Source of the DNA: PALSA-693 sp963834725
Lineage (GTDB): Bacteria; Actinomycetota; Acidimicrobiia; Acidimicrobiales; Palsa-688
Length of the DNA: 64,000 nt
Assembly (NCBI GenBank): GCA_963834725.1
Contig: CAWICN010000001.1
Location: forward strand, 3,286,001 to 3,350,000
Direction of reading: 5' to 3'
Both the position numbers and the translations under genes were made by a program. Shown piece by piece: positions 1 through 8,321 of the stretch (positions within the stretch are counted from its first letter, which is position 1; each line of letters starts with the position of its first letter). Under the pieces are notes generated by a model. The model saw only the letters and a list, made by a program, of their open reading frames with translations, ran no database searches and was not told where the DNA came from.

Positions 1-1
1 C

Positions 2-2272
2 GATTGCCTGCGCCTGGTCGAGCGCTTCTCCACTGGCTGGCCCGACCGGGACCGTCGCGTCGTCGTGGTCGGCCTGCGCACCTCGGGCAGCTACCTTGCC
101 CCTCTCACTGCCGCTTTCTTGCGGGCAGGCGGGCGCCGGAACATCGAGTGGCTCACCATCCGGCCCGGACGTCCGATGGAGCGGGTCCGCGCCGCACTGG
201 CCGCGAATGCGGCCGCGGACGCCGTGGGCTTGATCGTCGATGACTCGCCGCGCACCGGGAAGACACTCGGACTCACAGCCCAGCTGCTCAACCGCCACGG
301 GGTTACCCCAGTGCTGGCCCTGCAGCAGCTACCCGGCCAGTCCGCAATCGCGGACGTGCTCGCGCCGTGGCCGCGAGTGGTGCTGCCCTGGGAGGCATGG
401 GGCGTCCACGACCGGCTCCGGGCCGACGCCATCCTGCAACTGCTTCACCAAACCTGGCACCCCCAGACCACCCCCGGCGGGCCGCCGCGGGTCGTCGAGC
501 TGACCCAGACCGCGGTCCACGCGCCGGCACGCGGCCACACGTTGGCCACGTACGCGGCCCGAGTGCAAGACCCGATCACCGGAGCCGAAGGACACGTCAC
601 GCTGTGCGCCGAGGGCGTCGGGCAGGGGTGGTTCGGACGCCAGGCCGCGGTGGTAGCTCGCCGCCTGGAGGGCTTGGTGCCGCCGATGTATGCCTTCGGA
701 GACGGCATCCTGGTGCGGGAGTGGATGGACGAGGGGTCGCGTCTGTCGCCGGAGCGTGTGGCGAGCGAGCCTGAAGCCACTGCGAAGCTGATTGCCCGTT
801 ACCTCGCGACCCGCGCCGATCGGCTGGCGCTGCGCGAGGACGTGACCTTCCGCGCCGGCGGTGGGAATGACGCGGCCTGGGAACGGATCGGAGATCACCT
901 CGCCGAGTTGTTCGGGCGGGCGGAGGTCTTTCTCCGTCCCTTGACCGACCGCGTCTCCAAACGGCTCCTCACGACCGCGTCCCCCGCCGTCATCGACGGC
1001 GCCGTCGTCCCGTCGGCCTGGTTCGGTCAGGACTGCCGATCAGCGGTGAAGGTCGACTTCCACAGCGGGTCGCTGCGCACCAACGGCCTCCCCTCCTGCG
1101 ACCCCGTTCTCGACCTGGCGCAGGCGGCAGCGGCACAATCTTCGACCAACAGCAACCTTGCGCCGATGCTGCGCGCCGACTACGAGACGCGGACTGGCGA
1201 GCAGGTAAGTGACGAGCGGTGGCTCCTCTACACCCTGGTACACCTGAAGCGGGCGTACGACGCGCAGCTACGAGACTCGGCCGGCACCGGCAAACACCAA
1301 GATCGGTTCGATCGGGTACTCGCCTACGAACGCAGGATGGCTGACGCGCTCCGGGAGTACGTCGGGCCGCGGTTCTTTGGCGATTTGTCCCCGTTGACTT
1401 CCGGACCGCTGTGCGGCATCGACATCGACGGGGTGCTGGAGACGCGCTGGTGCGACTTCCCCGCCATCGGCCCGGTAGGCGCGTTGGCGCTACGCCGCCT
1501 GCACCGCCACGGCTTCCGGGCGCTCCTCGCCTCAGGTCGCTCCTTGGACGAGGTCCGTGACCGCTGTAAGGCGTTCCAACTGCCTGGGGGGGTTGGAGAA
1601 TATGGATCGGTCGTCTACGTGACGGCCGGCGACGAAGTGCGCACTCCCCTCAACGCGGATGACCGGGCTGCGCTAGACCGGGTGCGAAACGTCCTCGACG
1701 GCACTGACGCCGTTTATGCGGACCCGATCTACCGCTATTGCGTCCGAGCCCACGAGGTGACTCCGGACGCGAAGCGAAGGGGCTTGACAGGGGAGGCGGC
1801 GCATCGGGTCGTAACCGAGGCAGGCGTCACCGGGCGGGTGTCGATCGTGGCTGGCGAGCTGCAGACAGACTTCGTAGCCGCCGGGATCGATAAGGCCGTC
1901 GGCCTACGGGCGCTGGCGCGGGCGCTCGGTGAGCCGGACGACGCCGATCCGATCCTGCGGTTTGCCGTCGGCGACGCTGAGCCGGACATCCCCATGTTCC
2001 GGGTCGCGGCCCACCCGTACACGCCGGCCGGCGCCGCTTCTGGAATCCTGGCCCACGCCGCGGGCATGCGGTCCCCGGGCCCCGCCGGCCTGGCCGAAGC
2101 GGTCAGCCGCCAGCTTGGCCACCGGCACTGCTCGCAATGCGCACGGAGGCCGCCGCTGGATAGCGACGCCGACCTCCTGCTGACCGTGCTCGGCGTGATG
2201 GGACGGGGCAGAGTAGCGAGGATGCGGCGGGCGGCGCTGTTAGCGGGCAAGCTCATCGGACGTCCGCAATGA
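2..2272 (+). CDS. Phosphoribosyltransferase / kinase-like / HAD phosphatase three-domain protein (5' partial)
   Basis: The frame is open to the left edge of the window, so the true start lies upstream and the 735-residue reading from base 65 is only a minimum. Near the N-terminus the stretch VDDSPRTGKT resembles the PRPP-binding loop of type I phosphoribosyltransferases. The middle third has a kinase-like look (VKVDFHSG followed by DPVLDLA, as in aminoglycoside-phosphotransferase-type folds). The last 250 residues form a HAD phosphatase, with GIDIDGVLE as motif I, a conserved Lys near KAVGLRAL, and GDAEPDIPMF as motif IV. PRTase and HAD enzymes occur together in the predicted biosynthetic module linked to tellurite-resistance (Ter) genes; that this gene belongs there is inference. 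Nothing downstream on this strand is intact. The substrate is unknown. Confidence 0.75.
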   Translation, partial: DCLRLVERFSTGWPDRDRRVVVVGLRTSGSYLAPLTAAFLRAGGRRNIEWLTIRPGRPMERVRAALAANAAADAVGLIVDDSPRTGKTLGLTAQLLNRHGVTPVLALQQLPGQSAIADVLAPWPRVVLPWEAWGVHDRLRADAILQLLHQTWHPQTTPGGPPRVVELTQTAVHAPARGHTLATYAARVQDPITGAEGHVTLCAEGVGQGWFGRQAAVVARRLEGLVPPMYAFGDGILVREWMDEGSRLSPERVASEPEATAKLIARYLATRADRLALREDVTFRAGGGNDAAWERIGDHLAELFGRAEVFLRPLTDRVSKRLLTTASPAVIDGAVVPSAWFGQDCRSAVKVDFHSGSLRTNGLPSCDPVLDLAQAAAAQSSTNSNLAPMLRADYETRTGEQVSDERWLLYTLVHLKRAYDAQLRDSAGTGKHQDRFDRVLAYERRMADALREYVGPRFFGDLSPLTSGPLCGIDIDGVLETRWCDFPAIGPVGALALRRLHRHGFRALLASGRSLDEVRDRCKAFQLPGGVGEYGSVVYVTAGDEVRTPLNADDRAALDRVRNVLDGTDAVYADPIYRYCVRAHEVTPDAKRRGLTGEAAHRVVTEAGVTGRVSIVAGELQTDFVAAGIDKAVGLRALARALGEPDDADPILRFAVGDAEPDIPMFRVAAHPYTPAGAASGILAHAAGMRSPGPAGLAEAVSRQLGHRHCSQCARRPPLDSDADLLLTVLGVMGRGRVARMRRAALLAGKLIGRPQ

Positions 2273-2299
2273 GCCGTTGCCCGTAGAAGGCCGGCTGGC

Positions 2300-2733
2300 A
2301 AATCTGGCTGGACGTCGGTCCGCTTCGACTACGTGGCTCGGCCCGGGTGGCGGGCCGTCTAGCGCCAGTACCGCAACTACCGGTCAGGCCGGGCCCACGT
2401 CATCGGGGTCCACCTCGGCTTCGCCCGCCCATATCAACTCGTCCCCGGCCTCTTCGTGCTGACCGTGTCGACCGTGGCTCTCGCCGGCGTCTTCGGCCAG
2501 AGATGGTTGCGGGCGTTGGGCGGATTCGTGGCCGTCTACACGGCCAGCGCCGTTGCCGCTGGCGCCGCCCAGACCCGCCGGGCCGATGGCAGGCTCATGC
2601 CGTACGTCGTGGCCAGCTTCGCCGTCAAGCACTGGCCTATGGCGTCGGCTTCTTGCGTGCTGGCCGCGAGCAAGCACCAATGGAGTGGAAGCCGGGGCGG
2701 CCGAGTTCCAGAGAGCGGACCGCGCCGCGAATG
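2300..2733 (+). pseudogene. 3' remnant of a family 2 glycosyltransferase (ExoA-like)
   Basis: The plus-strand reading RQYRNYRSGRAHVIGVH, followed by a hydrophobic segment and YVVASFAVKHW, matches the C-terminal part of ExoA-type family 2 glycosyltransferases. The intact relative at 14.5-16.5 kb has the same RQYFEYGRWK element. The copy is broken twice: an in-frame TAG at 2360-2362 sits where a Trp codon would fit just before RQY, and one base is missing near 2636, after which the frame continues as AYGVGFLRAGREQ. No N-terminal catalytic half is present; the upstream neighbour ends at 2272. The remnant overlaps the 3' end of the convergent flippase gene, so its decay has also changed the tail of that gene. 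Confidence 0.65.
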
Positions 2734-5554
2734 ACAACGCCGGGAGGTCGCCCCAACTGGGCAGAAGCTCCCTCCAGCGTCCCGACAGTGTCCTTACGAA
2801 CAGGCCGGCGGCGGTGAGCCCGCCGAGGGTGTAGGCGATCGCCGATGCGACCGAGGCGCCCACCCCACCATGCGTGGGGATGAGCGACAAGTCGAGGGCG
2901 AAAATGCTCGCAAACGCGATGCCGCCGGCCAGAGCTTCCCGAAGCGGGTGGCGCTGCGCCGTCAACGCGTTGCCGAAGAGCTTCAGCGCGATGATGCCCG
3001 GGGTCCCCACAACGAGCACCCGAAGCTGGCCGATCGACTCGTGGAACCCGCTGCCGAAGAGCGTCACGCAGAGGAAGGGAGCGAGCGCGATCATGGCAAC
3101 CGCCAGCGGGATCGTCACCCACATGGCATACCGGAACACGACCACCGTCTGTCGGCGCGCCTCGGTGCGCGAGGCGCGGGCCAGATCCGGTCGCTGCACG
3201 AACGTGAGAGCGGTAGGCAAGAAGAACAGGGCCTCCGACCAGGCCACGGCCACGCTGTAGGTGCCCAGTTCCTTCGCGGTGCTGAGCGACCCGAGGATCC
3301 ACTGGTCCATGCGGTAGTTGCCGACGAACATGGCTCGGCCGAGGTAGGCCTTGAACCCGAAGCCGATCATGGCCCGCGCCTCTGCCCGGTTAGCCCGGCC
3401 AAACCCCCCGAAGCGGTGGACGACCGCCCAGAGCAGCACCGCGGTCGCCAGGGCATTGCCGGCCAGCCAGGTGAGCACGGCGCTGGCAACAGTGAGTCGG
3501 CCGGTCAGGACCAACCCCGCATTGATCGTGACGTTGACAAGCGGCGGGAGGAGCCACGTGGTGTTGACGAAAATGAAGTGGTACAACGCTACCGCCAGCT
3601 GCTGGAGGCAGAGCTCGAGGATCAACATCGGGAGGCAGGCCAGGACGATCGCGAGAAGCCACGGCGTCGAGTGCCCCCCTACCGCCGGGAAGGCGGCTAT
3701 GGCCGCGCCTAGCACTCCGGCGGCAGCCGCGCCGAACAGCCCGGAGAGAACGAGCGAGTTCGTGGCGAGGGTCCCGGCGCGGGCCGGGTCGCGTGAGGCG
3801 AAGTTAGCCACCGCTTGGTTCACGCCGAGGTTGGCCAGCTGGGCAGTGATCATCGCCATCGTCGTCAGGAACACCACCTCACCGCGGCCGGTCGGACCCA
3901 GGTACCGGGAGGTGATCAGCACACTGACGAGCGACAGCATCGCGGCCATGACGTTGCTCCCGTAGGCGACCGCCGCTGACCGCCCGAGCACCGAACGCTT
4001 CCCCTCGGGTCCGCCCGGCGCCGGGGTCATCACGTCTGGGCCAGCGTCAGAAGCGGGCGCAAAACCGGGTGCGATACTTGGTGCGGGAGCCTCGGCCGGG
4101 AAAGAGCGAAGAACGGCCGCGAGCTCTCGGACGCCGGTTTTGCGAGACCTTCCTGGCGGCGTACGACTGACCCAGGCGCCGCCCCGCTCGGAAGCGGTCA
4201 ACAGGGCTGGTCCGAGCGCGAGTACCACCCAGAGCAGTTGCTCCACCTGGGCGGAGAGAAAGGCCGAGGTCACCAGCATGCTGCACTGGGCGAGGAACAC
4301 CGCACCAGCGACTGTGGCATTGCGAACGTCGCCATGCGCCTGGTACCGCCGCGACGCGCGCCATGCCGCGCCAACACACCCGAGGGCGAACGCCCCGAAC
4401 AGCGCCAGCCCGGGGATGCCGAGATCCGCGGTCAGCTCCAGGTACGTGTTGTGGGCTTCGTGGGGGTTGGCGGCAATGATGTTGACGCTCTGGAGAGCCC
4501 CGACACGGTTGACGTACTCAGGAGCGACCACTTGGTAGTTGCTGAGGCCGACACCGGTGAGCGGATGATCAGCCGTGATGTGGGCGGCCACTTTCCACAA
4601 GTCCTGCCGCCCATCCCCGCGATTGTTCACATTGACGCTGTGCCACGCCGTGGCTGAAGACGCGAAGAACACCAGGGCCGCGAATCCGACCACCACAGCG
4701 ATGACCGCGACGCGCTTGCGGTGGCGGGGAAACACGGCAAACGCGAGGACGAGCGCGACCGCCGCCCCGATAAAGCCGCCCCGGGATTGGGTCAGCCCTA
4801 TCCCAACCGTGATGACTACAACCGCCACAGCGACCAGCCAGCGGCGCCGCCGAGACAACGAAGGAAGGAGGCCCAGCCCGAGGATGGCCGCGGCCAGTAG
4901 CGCCGTGGCCAGGAAGTTGGGGTCTCCGATCCCACCGCGCAAGCGGGAGGCGGCTGCCGCGGCAGCGGTGGCGGACAGCTCCGCGGTCTTCCCGGTGCTT
5001 AGGCCGCCCGAAAGTCGGGCGAGCAGGACGGTCAGGACACCGCCGACGACGATCCCGCCAACCATGAGCCGAACTGAACGTTCGTCGGTGATGACGGTGG
5101 AGATCACGACGAAGAGAGCCCCGAGCGCGTACCAGTGCCACAGGTCCCCAGCAGCGACATGACGGTCGGCCGCCCAGCCGACGGAGAGGGTGGCCCACAG
5201 CAGCAGCACCCCGACCGCGACGTTGAGGCCGGGACGCCAGCGCACCACGTTCCAGCGGCGGGACCAGAGCCAGGCTGCTATCAGCACCAGCCCACCGACC
5301 TTCCCGGCCTCGTTGAGGGCTGAGACCGCAGGGAAGAACAGAAATGGAAGCCAGAGTCCGATACCCAAGGGCAGGTTGACGAAGGCGACGGGAATGAAGA
5401 GGAGGCAGAACAACAGGCCGAGGCCGGCGCGAACACTGGCGGCCATGATCATACCGACGATGGTCCCGCCAAACACCGCGGCGACAACCACAACCGGGGC
5501 CGGCGGTACCCGGCGGAGCGCTGCCCTTGGCGACGCCACGCCGACCGTGGTCAC
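2384..5554 (-). CDS. O-antigen ligase / polymerase fused to a Wzx-type flippase
   Basis: I place the start at the GTG at 5554, one base after the stop of the upstream glycosyltransferase (TGA-C-GTG); this gives 1056 residues. Residues 1-455 are an O-antigen ligase/Wzy-type membrane domain with about ten hydrophobic segments and the family's periplasmic loop (NPHEAHNTYLE at 363-373). A Pro/Ala-rich linker (455-520) leads to a MATE/Wzx-type polysaccharide flippase (about 521-935, opening with SRYLGPTGRGEVVF). It should flip lipid-linked oligosaccharide and polymerise or ligate it outside. The flippase fold ends near SGRWRELLPSWGDLP; the last 115 residues are polar and antisense to the glycosyltransferase remnant, so they are probably read-through. 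Two separate proteins produced by an unseen error is a less likely reading. Confidence 0.85.
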   Translation of the reverse strand: MTTVGVASPRAALRRVPPAPVVVVAAVFGGTIVGMIMAASVRAGLGLLFCLLFIPVAFVNLPLGIGLWLPFLFFPAVSALNEAGKVGGLVLIAAWLWSRRWNVVRWRPGLNVAVGVLLLWATLSVGWAADRHVAAGDLWHWYALGALFVVISTVITDERSVRLMVGGIVVGGVLTVLLARLSGGLSTGKTAELSATAAAAAASRLRGGIGDPNFLATALLAAAILGLGLLPSLSRRRRWLVAVAVVVITVGIGLTQSRGGFIGAAVALVLAFAVFPRHRKRVAVIAVVVGFAALVFFASSATAWHSVNVNNRGDGRQDLWKVAAHITADHPLTGVGLSNYQVVAPEYVNRVGALQSVNIIAANPHEAHNTYLELTADLGIPGLALFGAFALGCVGAAWRASRRYQAHGDVRNATVAGAVFLAQCSMLVTSAFLSAQVEQLLWVVLALGPALLTASERGGAWVSRTPPGRSRKTGVRELAAVLRSFPAEAPAPSIAPGFAPASDAGPDVMTPAPGGPEGKRSVLGRSAAVAYGSNVMAAMLSLVSVLITSRYLGPTGRGEVVFLTTMAMITAQLANLGVNQAVANFASRDPARAGTLATNSLVLSGLFGAAAAGVLGAAIAAFPAVGGHSTPWLLAIVLACLPMLILELCLQQLAVALYHFIFVNTTWLLPPLVNVTINAGLVLTGRLTVASAVLTWLAGNALATAVLLWAVVHRFGGFGRANRAEARAMIGFGFKAYLGRAMFVGNYRMDQWILGSLSTAKELGTYSVAVAWSEALFFLPTALTFVQRPDLARASRTEARRQTVVVFRYAMWVTIPLAVAMIALAPFLCVTLFGSGFHESIGQLRVLVVGTPGIIALKLFGNALTAQRHPLREALAGGIAFASIFALDLSLIPTHGGVGASVASAIAYTLGGLTAAGLFVRTLSGRWRELLPSWGDLPALSFAARSALWNSAAPASTPLVLARGQHARSRRHRPVLDGEAGHDVRHEPAIGPAGLGGASGNGAGRVDGHESAQRPQPSLAEDAGESHGRHGQHEEAGDELIWAGEAEVDPDDVGPA

Positions 5555-5555
5555 G

Positions 5556-8321
5556 TCAAGAACTCGCGCCGGCCCAGCCCTGAGCGGCCAGGAAGGCGAG
5601 GGGCCGGTCGAGGTTGCGATCTCTCCACGCCGGATGGTGGCCTCGTCTAAATGGTGCCGTCGACCGCCCCGCCGACTGCGCCCAGGGCCCCAGATCCCGG
5701 CTCGCCCGGTCGACCCAGTAGGCAACGGCGCATGCCGCCAAGATCTCTCGCCGGTCGTCGAGACCGATCTCGCCGCAATAGGCCCGGATCCACCGGTCAC
5801 CCCCATCCTCGACGATCGGCCACAACACGTCGCACAGCCGGTCTCCAGGCACGGCATCGCGGGTACGTCGGGAGGACAGGGCCCGGAGCTCAAAGAGGTC
5901 CAGAAGAGGAAGGGCCCGGGCCTGCGACCAGTCCCAGTCCAGTACATAGCGCAGCCGGCCCCGCCGAATCAGCAGGTTCTTCAACCACATGTCGCCGTGT
6001 CCCCAGCCAAGCGGCACCGGCTCCAGGGCGTAGTGGAGGCGCCGGCGGATCCCGCGCAACTGGGCCCGCTGCTCGCGACTCGCCCCTTCTGCGAGTCGCT
6101 CCAAGCCGCCAGCCCAGATGTCGCAACCACCCTCATCCGCCGCCGTCTCGTCGCGACCCGCCCAATGCAGAGCAACGAGGAACTCGAGGCACTCTTCCCA
6201 GAGTCGTTCCGTCAGCTGCGCGGGGTGGCGGCCAGGCAACCACGGCTCCACCATGTAGCGGGCCAAGCCGACCTCCCCTTCGCAAACGGGCCACGGGGTG
6301 CGATCCCGGACGGCCGTTGCAGCACCAGCCTGGGCCAGCCGCGCCCGGGCACGCGTCGACTGCTCTATCAGATCGCTCGCAGGGCGGACTGCGACGTGCT
6401 GGACGAACCGCTGACCATCTGGTCCTTCGAGCTCCTGGAGGATCTTCCCGCTCTCCTGCACAACGATCGCCCGTCGAACCAGCCGCACATCCATCGAGCA
6501 AGCGGCCTTCTCGACAGCTTGGTCCAGCACGCTCGGCTCCGGCGCCGACGCCCGCCCCACCACCAGTGCCCCTGTCGCCGGCCTCCAGAGCCGCCGCCAG
6601 CTTCCCCGTCCGATGGCGTAGGGGCCGCCTCCGTCGCCGATGGCGGTGACACTCGGCGTCCACCCCTGGCGGGCCAAGTCTCCGGCCACCCGCCGCGCCT
6701 GCACGCGACTGGCTGCCATCGCGACCGGAACCGCCGCAGCCTTCGCCCAGCGAGAGGCGCTCGCTCCCTCCCACCACTGGTGAGTCATGCCCGCAACAGC
6801 GATCGCGACCACCGACGCCCCAGGGCGCGGAAGCTCACGGTGCCTACGTCCCATCGCGCCTTGCGTAACCAAGAGTGCCGTACCGGGTTCAGGGCTCCTC
6901 GGGCCGCCGAGCTCGACTGGCATCCCGGCCTCCTGGAGGGCGGAGGCAAGCACAGGATCCCCTTCGACGTGCACCCGCCGGCATCCAGCCGGCAAGACCG
7001 ACCACGCCCATCCCACGCTCTGGATGGGCGTGGACGGCCCGCTTCGCCGTGGGGAAGGTGCTTGCTCGCTATGTGCTCCTCCGGGGCCCGGGGGCGCCGC
7101 CGCAACACCGTTGCTGAGGGCTGCAGCGATCGGCCGCCGCTGGTCCTTGGCCACGTGGTGACGGGCAACCTCCAGACCGTTGACGACGAGCTGATTGCGC
7201 AGCTGGTTGTCGTCAGCCAGACGTAGCACCGCGAACGTCGCCGCGGCCGGGTCGCCTGGCGGGATCAGCATGGCCGCCTCGCCGACCGTCGCCCTGACTC
7301 CTCCGACGTCTGTCGCCACCACGGGCAGGCCGGCCGCGAACGCCTCGAAGAGGACCTGGGGGACGCCCTCGGTCCACGAGACATGGAGGAGGACGTCGCT
7401 GCGCCGGTACCACTCGCGAAGCGAGGCGAGCGGAACGAAGCCGCAGATCTCGCTGCAGCGGTCAACGCCCAACAAACGGAGACGTTCCCGCAGCTGCTCG
7501 ATCATGGCGCCATCCCCACAGACGACCAGACGCCAACGGTCGTCACGGAGCCGGAGCCGCGCCAGCACCTCCGCCAGCATCAGCGGGTTCTTCTCGGGGT
7601 CGAGGCGGCCCACGCTTAGAAGGATCCGCTGCGGCCCCGTTCTCGGCGCTAACGCCACGTCCTCGGGCACGATGTCCTTCTCGTCTACCAACGACACGGG
7701 GACGTCGATGAGGTGCTTGGCCGAGGCGTATCGCCGGGCCAGGTCACCGCCCACGACAACAGTGGGGCATCGACGGGCCAGGAGGCGCCAGGATCCTTCG
7801 AGCGCGAGGGCGGCCATCGCCATGAAGCGGCGACCGGGGTGCCGCCTGCGGACGTACGCCGGTAGGTCCTGGCGGACACTGAGTACAACGCGCTTGCGGC
7901 GCAACATCCCCTGCAAAGCAAATGCGACCGCGAGCGGATGGGGGCCGATGAGCCACACGGAGTCGACGCGACCGAGCAGCGCCCAGAAGCGCCGCATCGA
8001 CTGTAGCCAGCCGGTCGCGGCGTCACGCGGTCGGCCGCTCGTGATCTGTCCCCTCCCTACCTGGACACTTGTCTCTGGGGATGAGGCCCAGGTGCTTGCG
8101 TTGCCCTCCAACAGCGAGGGGTAGTACGGAAGGGCGACGAGCTCGACCGCGTCCGGTAGTCGGTACGGACCTCGACCCGGCTCCGGATGCAGCCGCCCTA
8201 CAAGTATCAAGTGCTCGGTGACGTCCGACAGGCCGGCGGCAAACACGACGAACGTCTCGTCTGCGTACAGCCCTTCGTTGTCGCGCCGATAGACCGAGTC
8301 GCTGTAGACCGCGACCCTCAC
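5556..8321 (-). CDS. Family 4 glycosyltransferase fused to an aminoglycoside-phosphotransferase-like domain
   Basis: The start is the GTG at 8321, which overlaps the upstream stop as GTGA; this gives 921 residues. Residues 1-400 are a GT-B family 4 glycosyltransferase: RILLSVGRLDPEKNP at 232-246 begins the donor-binding half, and EGVPQVLFEA at 318-327 is the E-x7-E nucleotide-sugar motif. A linker and a domain of unknown role span 410-590. Residues 600-921 carry an APH/choline-kinase-like domain with HGDMWLKNLL (775-784, catalytic loop) and DWDWSQARALPLLDL (795-809, metal-binding motif). The protein probably adds a sugar to the lipid-linked glycan and may phosphorylate a sugar or other small group; the kinase substrate is unknown. 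It is translationally coupled on both sides within the operon. Confidence 0.85.
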   Translation of the reverse strand: MRVAVYSDSVYRRDNEGLYADETFVVFAAGLSDVTEHLILVGRLHPEPGRGPYRLPDAVELVALPYYPSLLEGNASTWASSPETSVQVGRGQITSGRPRDAATGWLQSMRRFWALLGRVDSVWLIGPHPLAVAFALQGMLRRKRVVLSVRQDLPAYVRRRHPGRRFMAMAALALEGSWRLLARRCPTVVVGGDLARRYASAKHLIDVPVSLVDEKDIVPEDVALAPRTGPQRILLSVGRLDPEKNPLMLAEVLARLRLRDDRWRLVVCGDGAMIEQLRERLRLLGVDRCSEICGFVPLASLREWYRRSDVLLHVSWTEGVPQVLFEAFAAGLPVVATDVGGVRATVGEAAMLIPPGDPAAATFAVLRLADDNQLRNQLVVNGLEVARHHVAKDQRRPIAAALSNGVAAAPPGPGGAHSEQAPSPRRSGPSTPIQSVGWAWSVLPAGCRRVHVEGDPVLASALQEAGMPVELGGPRSPEPGTALLVTQGAMGRRHRELPRPGASVVAIAVAGMTHQWWEGASASRWAKAAAVPVAMAASRVQARRVAGDLARQGWTPSVTAIGDGGGPYAIGRGSWRRLWRPATGALVVGRASAPEPSVLDQAVEKAACSMDVRLVRRAIVVQESGKILQELEGPDGQRFVQHVAVRPASDLIEQSTRARARLAQAGAATAVRDRTPWPVCEGEVGLARYMVEPWLPGRHPAQLTERLWEECLEFLVALHWAGRDETAADEGGCDIWAGGLERLAEGASREQRAQLRGIRRRLHYALEPVPLGWGHGDMWLKNLLIRRGRLRYVLDWDWSQARALPLLDLFELRALSSRRTRDAVPGDRLCDVLWPIVEDGGDRWIRAYCGEIGLDDRREILAACAVAYWVDRASRDLGPWAQSAGRSTAPFRRGHHPAWRDRNLDRPLAFLAAQGWAGASS

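Noticed and set aside
5190..7226. Long plus-strand open frame (678 codons)
   Set aside because: It is antisense to the glycosyltransferase and ligase genes, is rich in Arg/Pro/Ser and has no motif or ribosome-binding site; it is a high-GC shadow frame.
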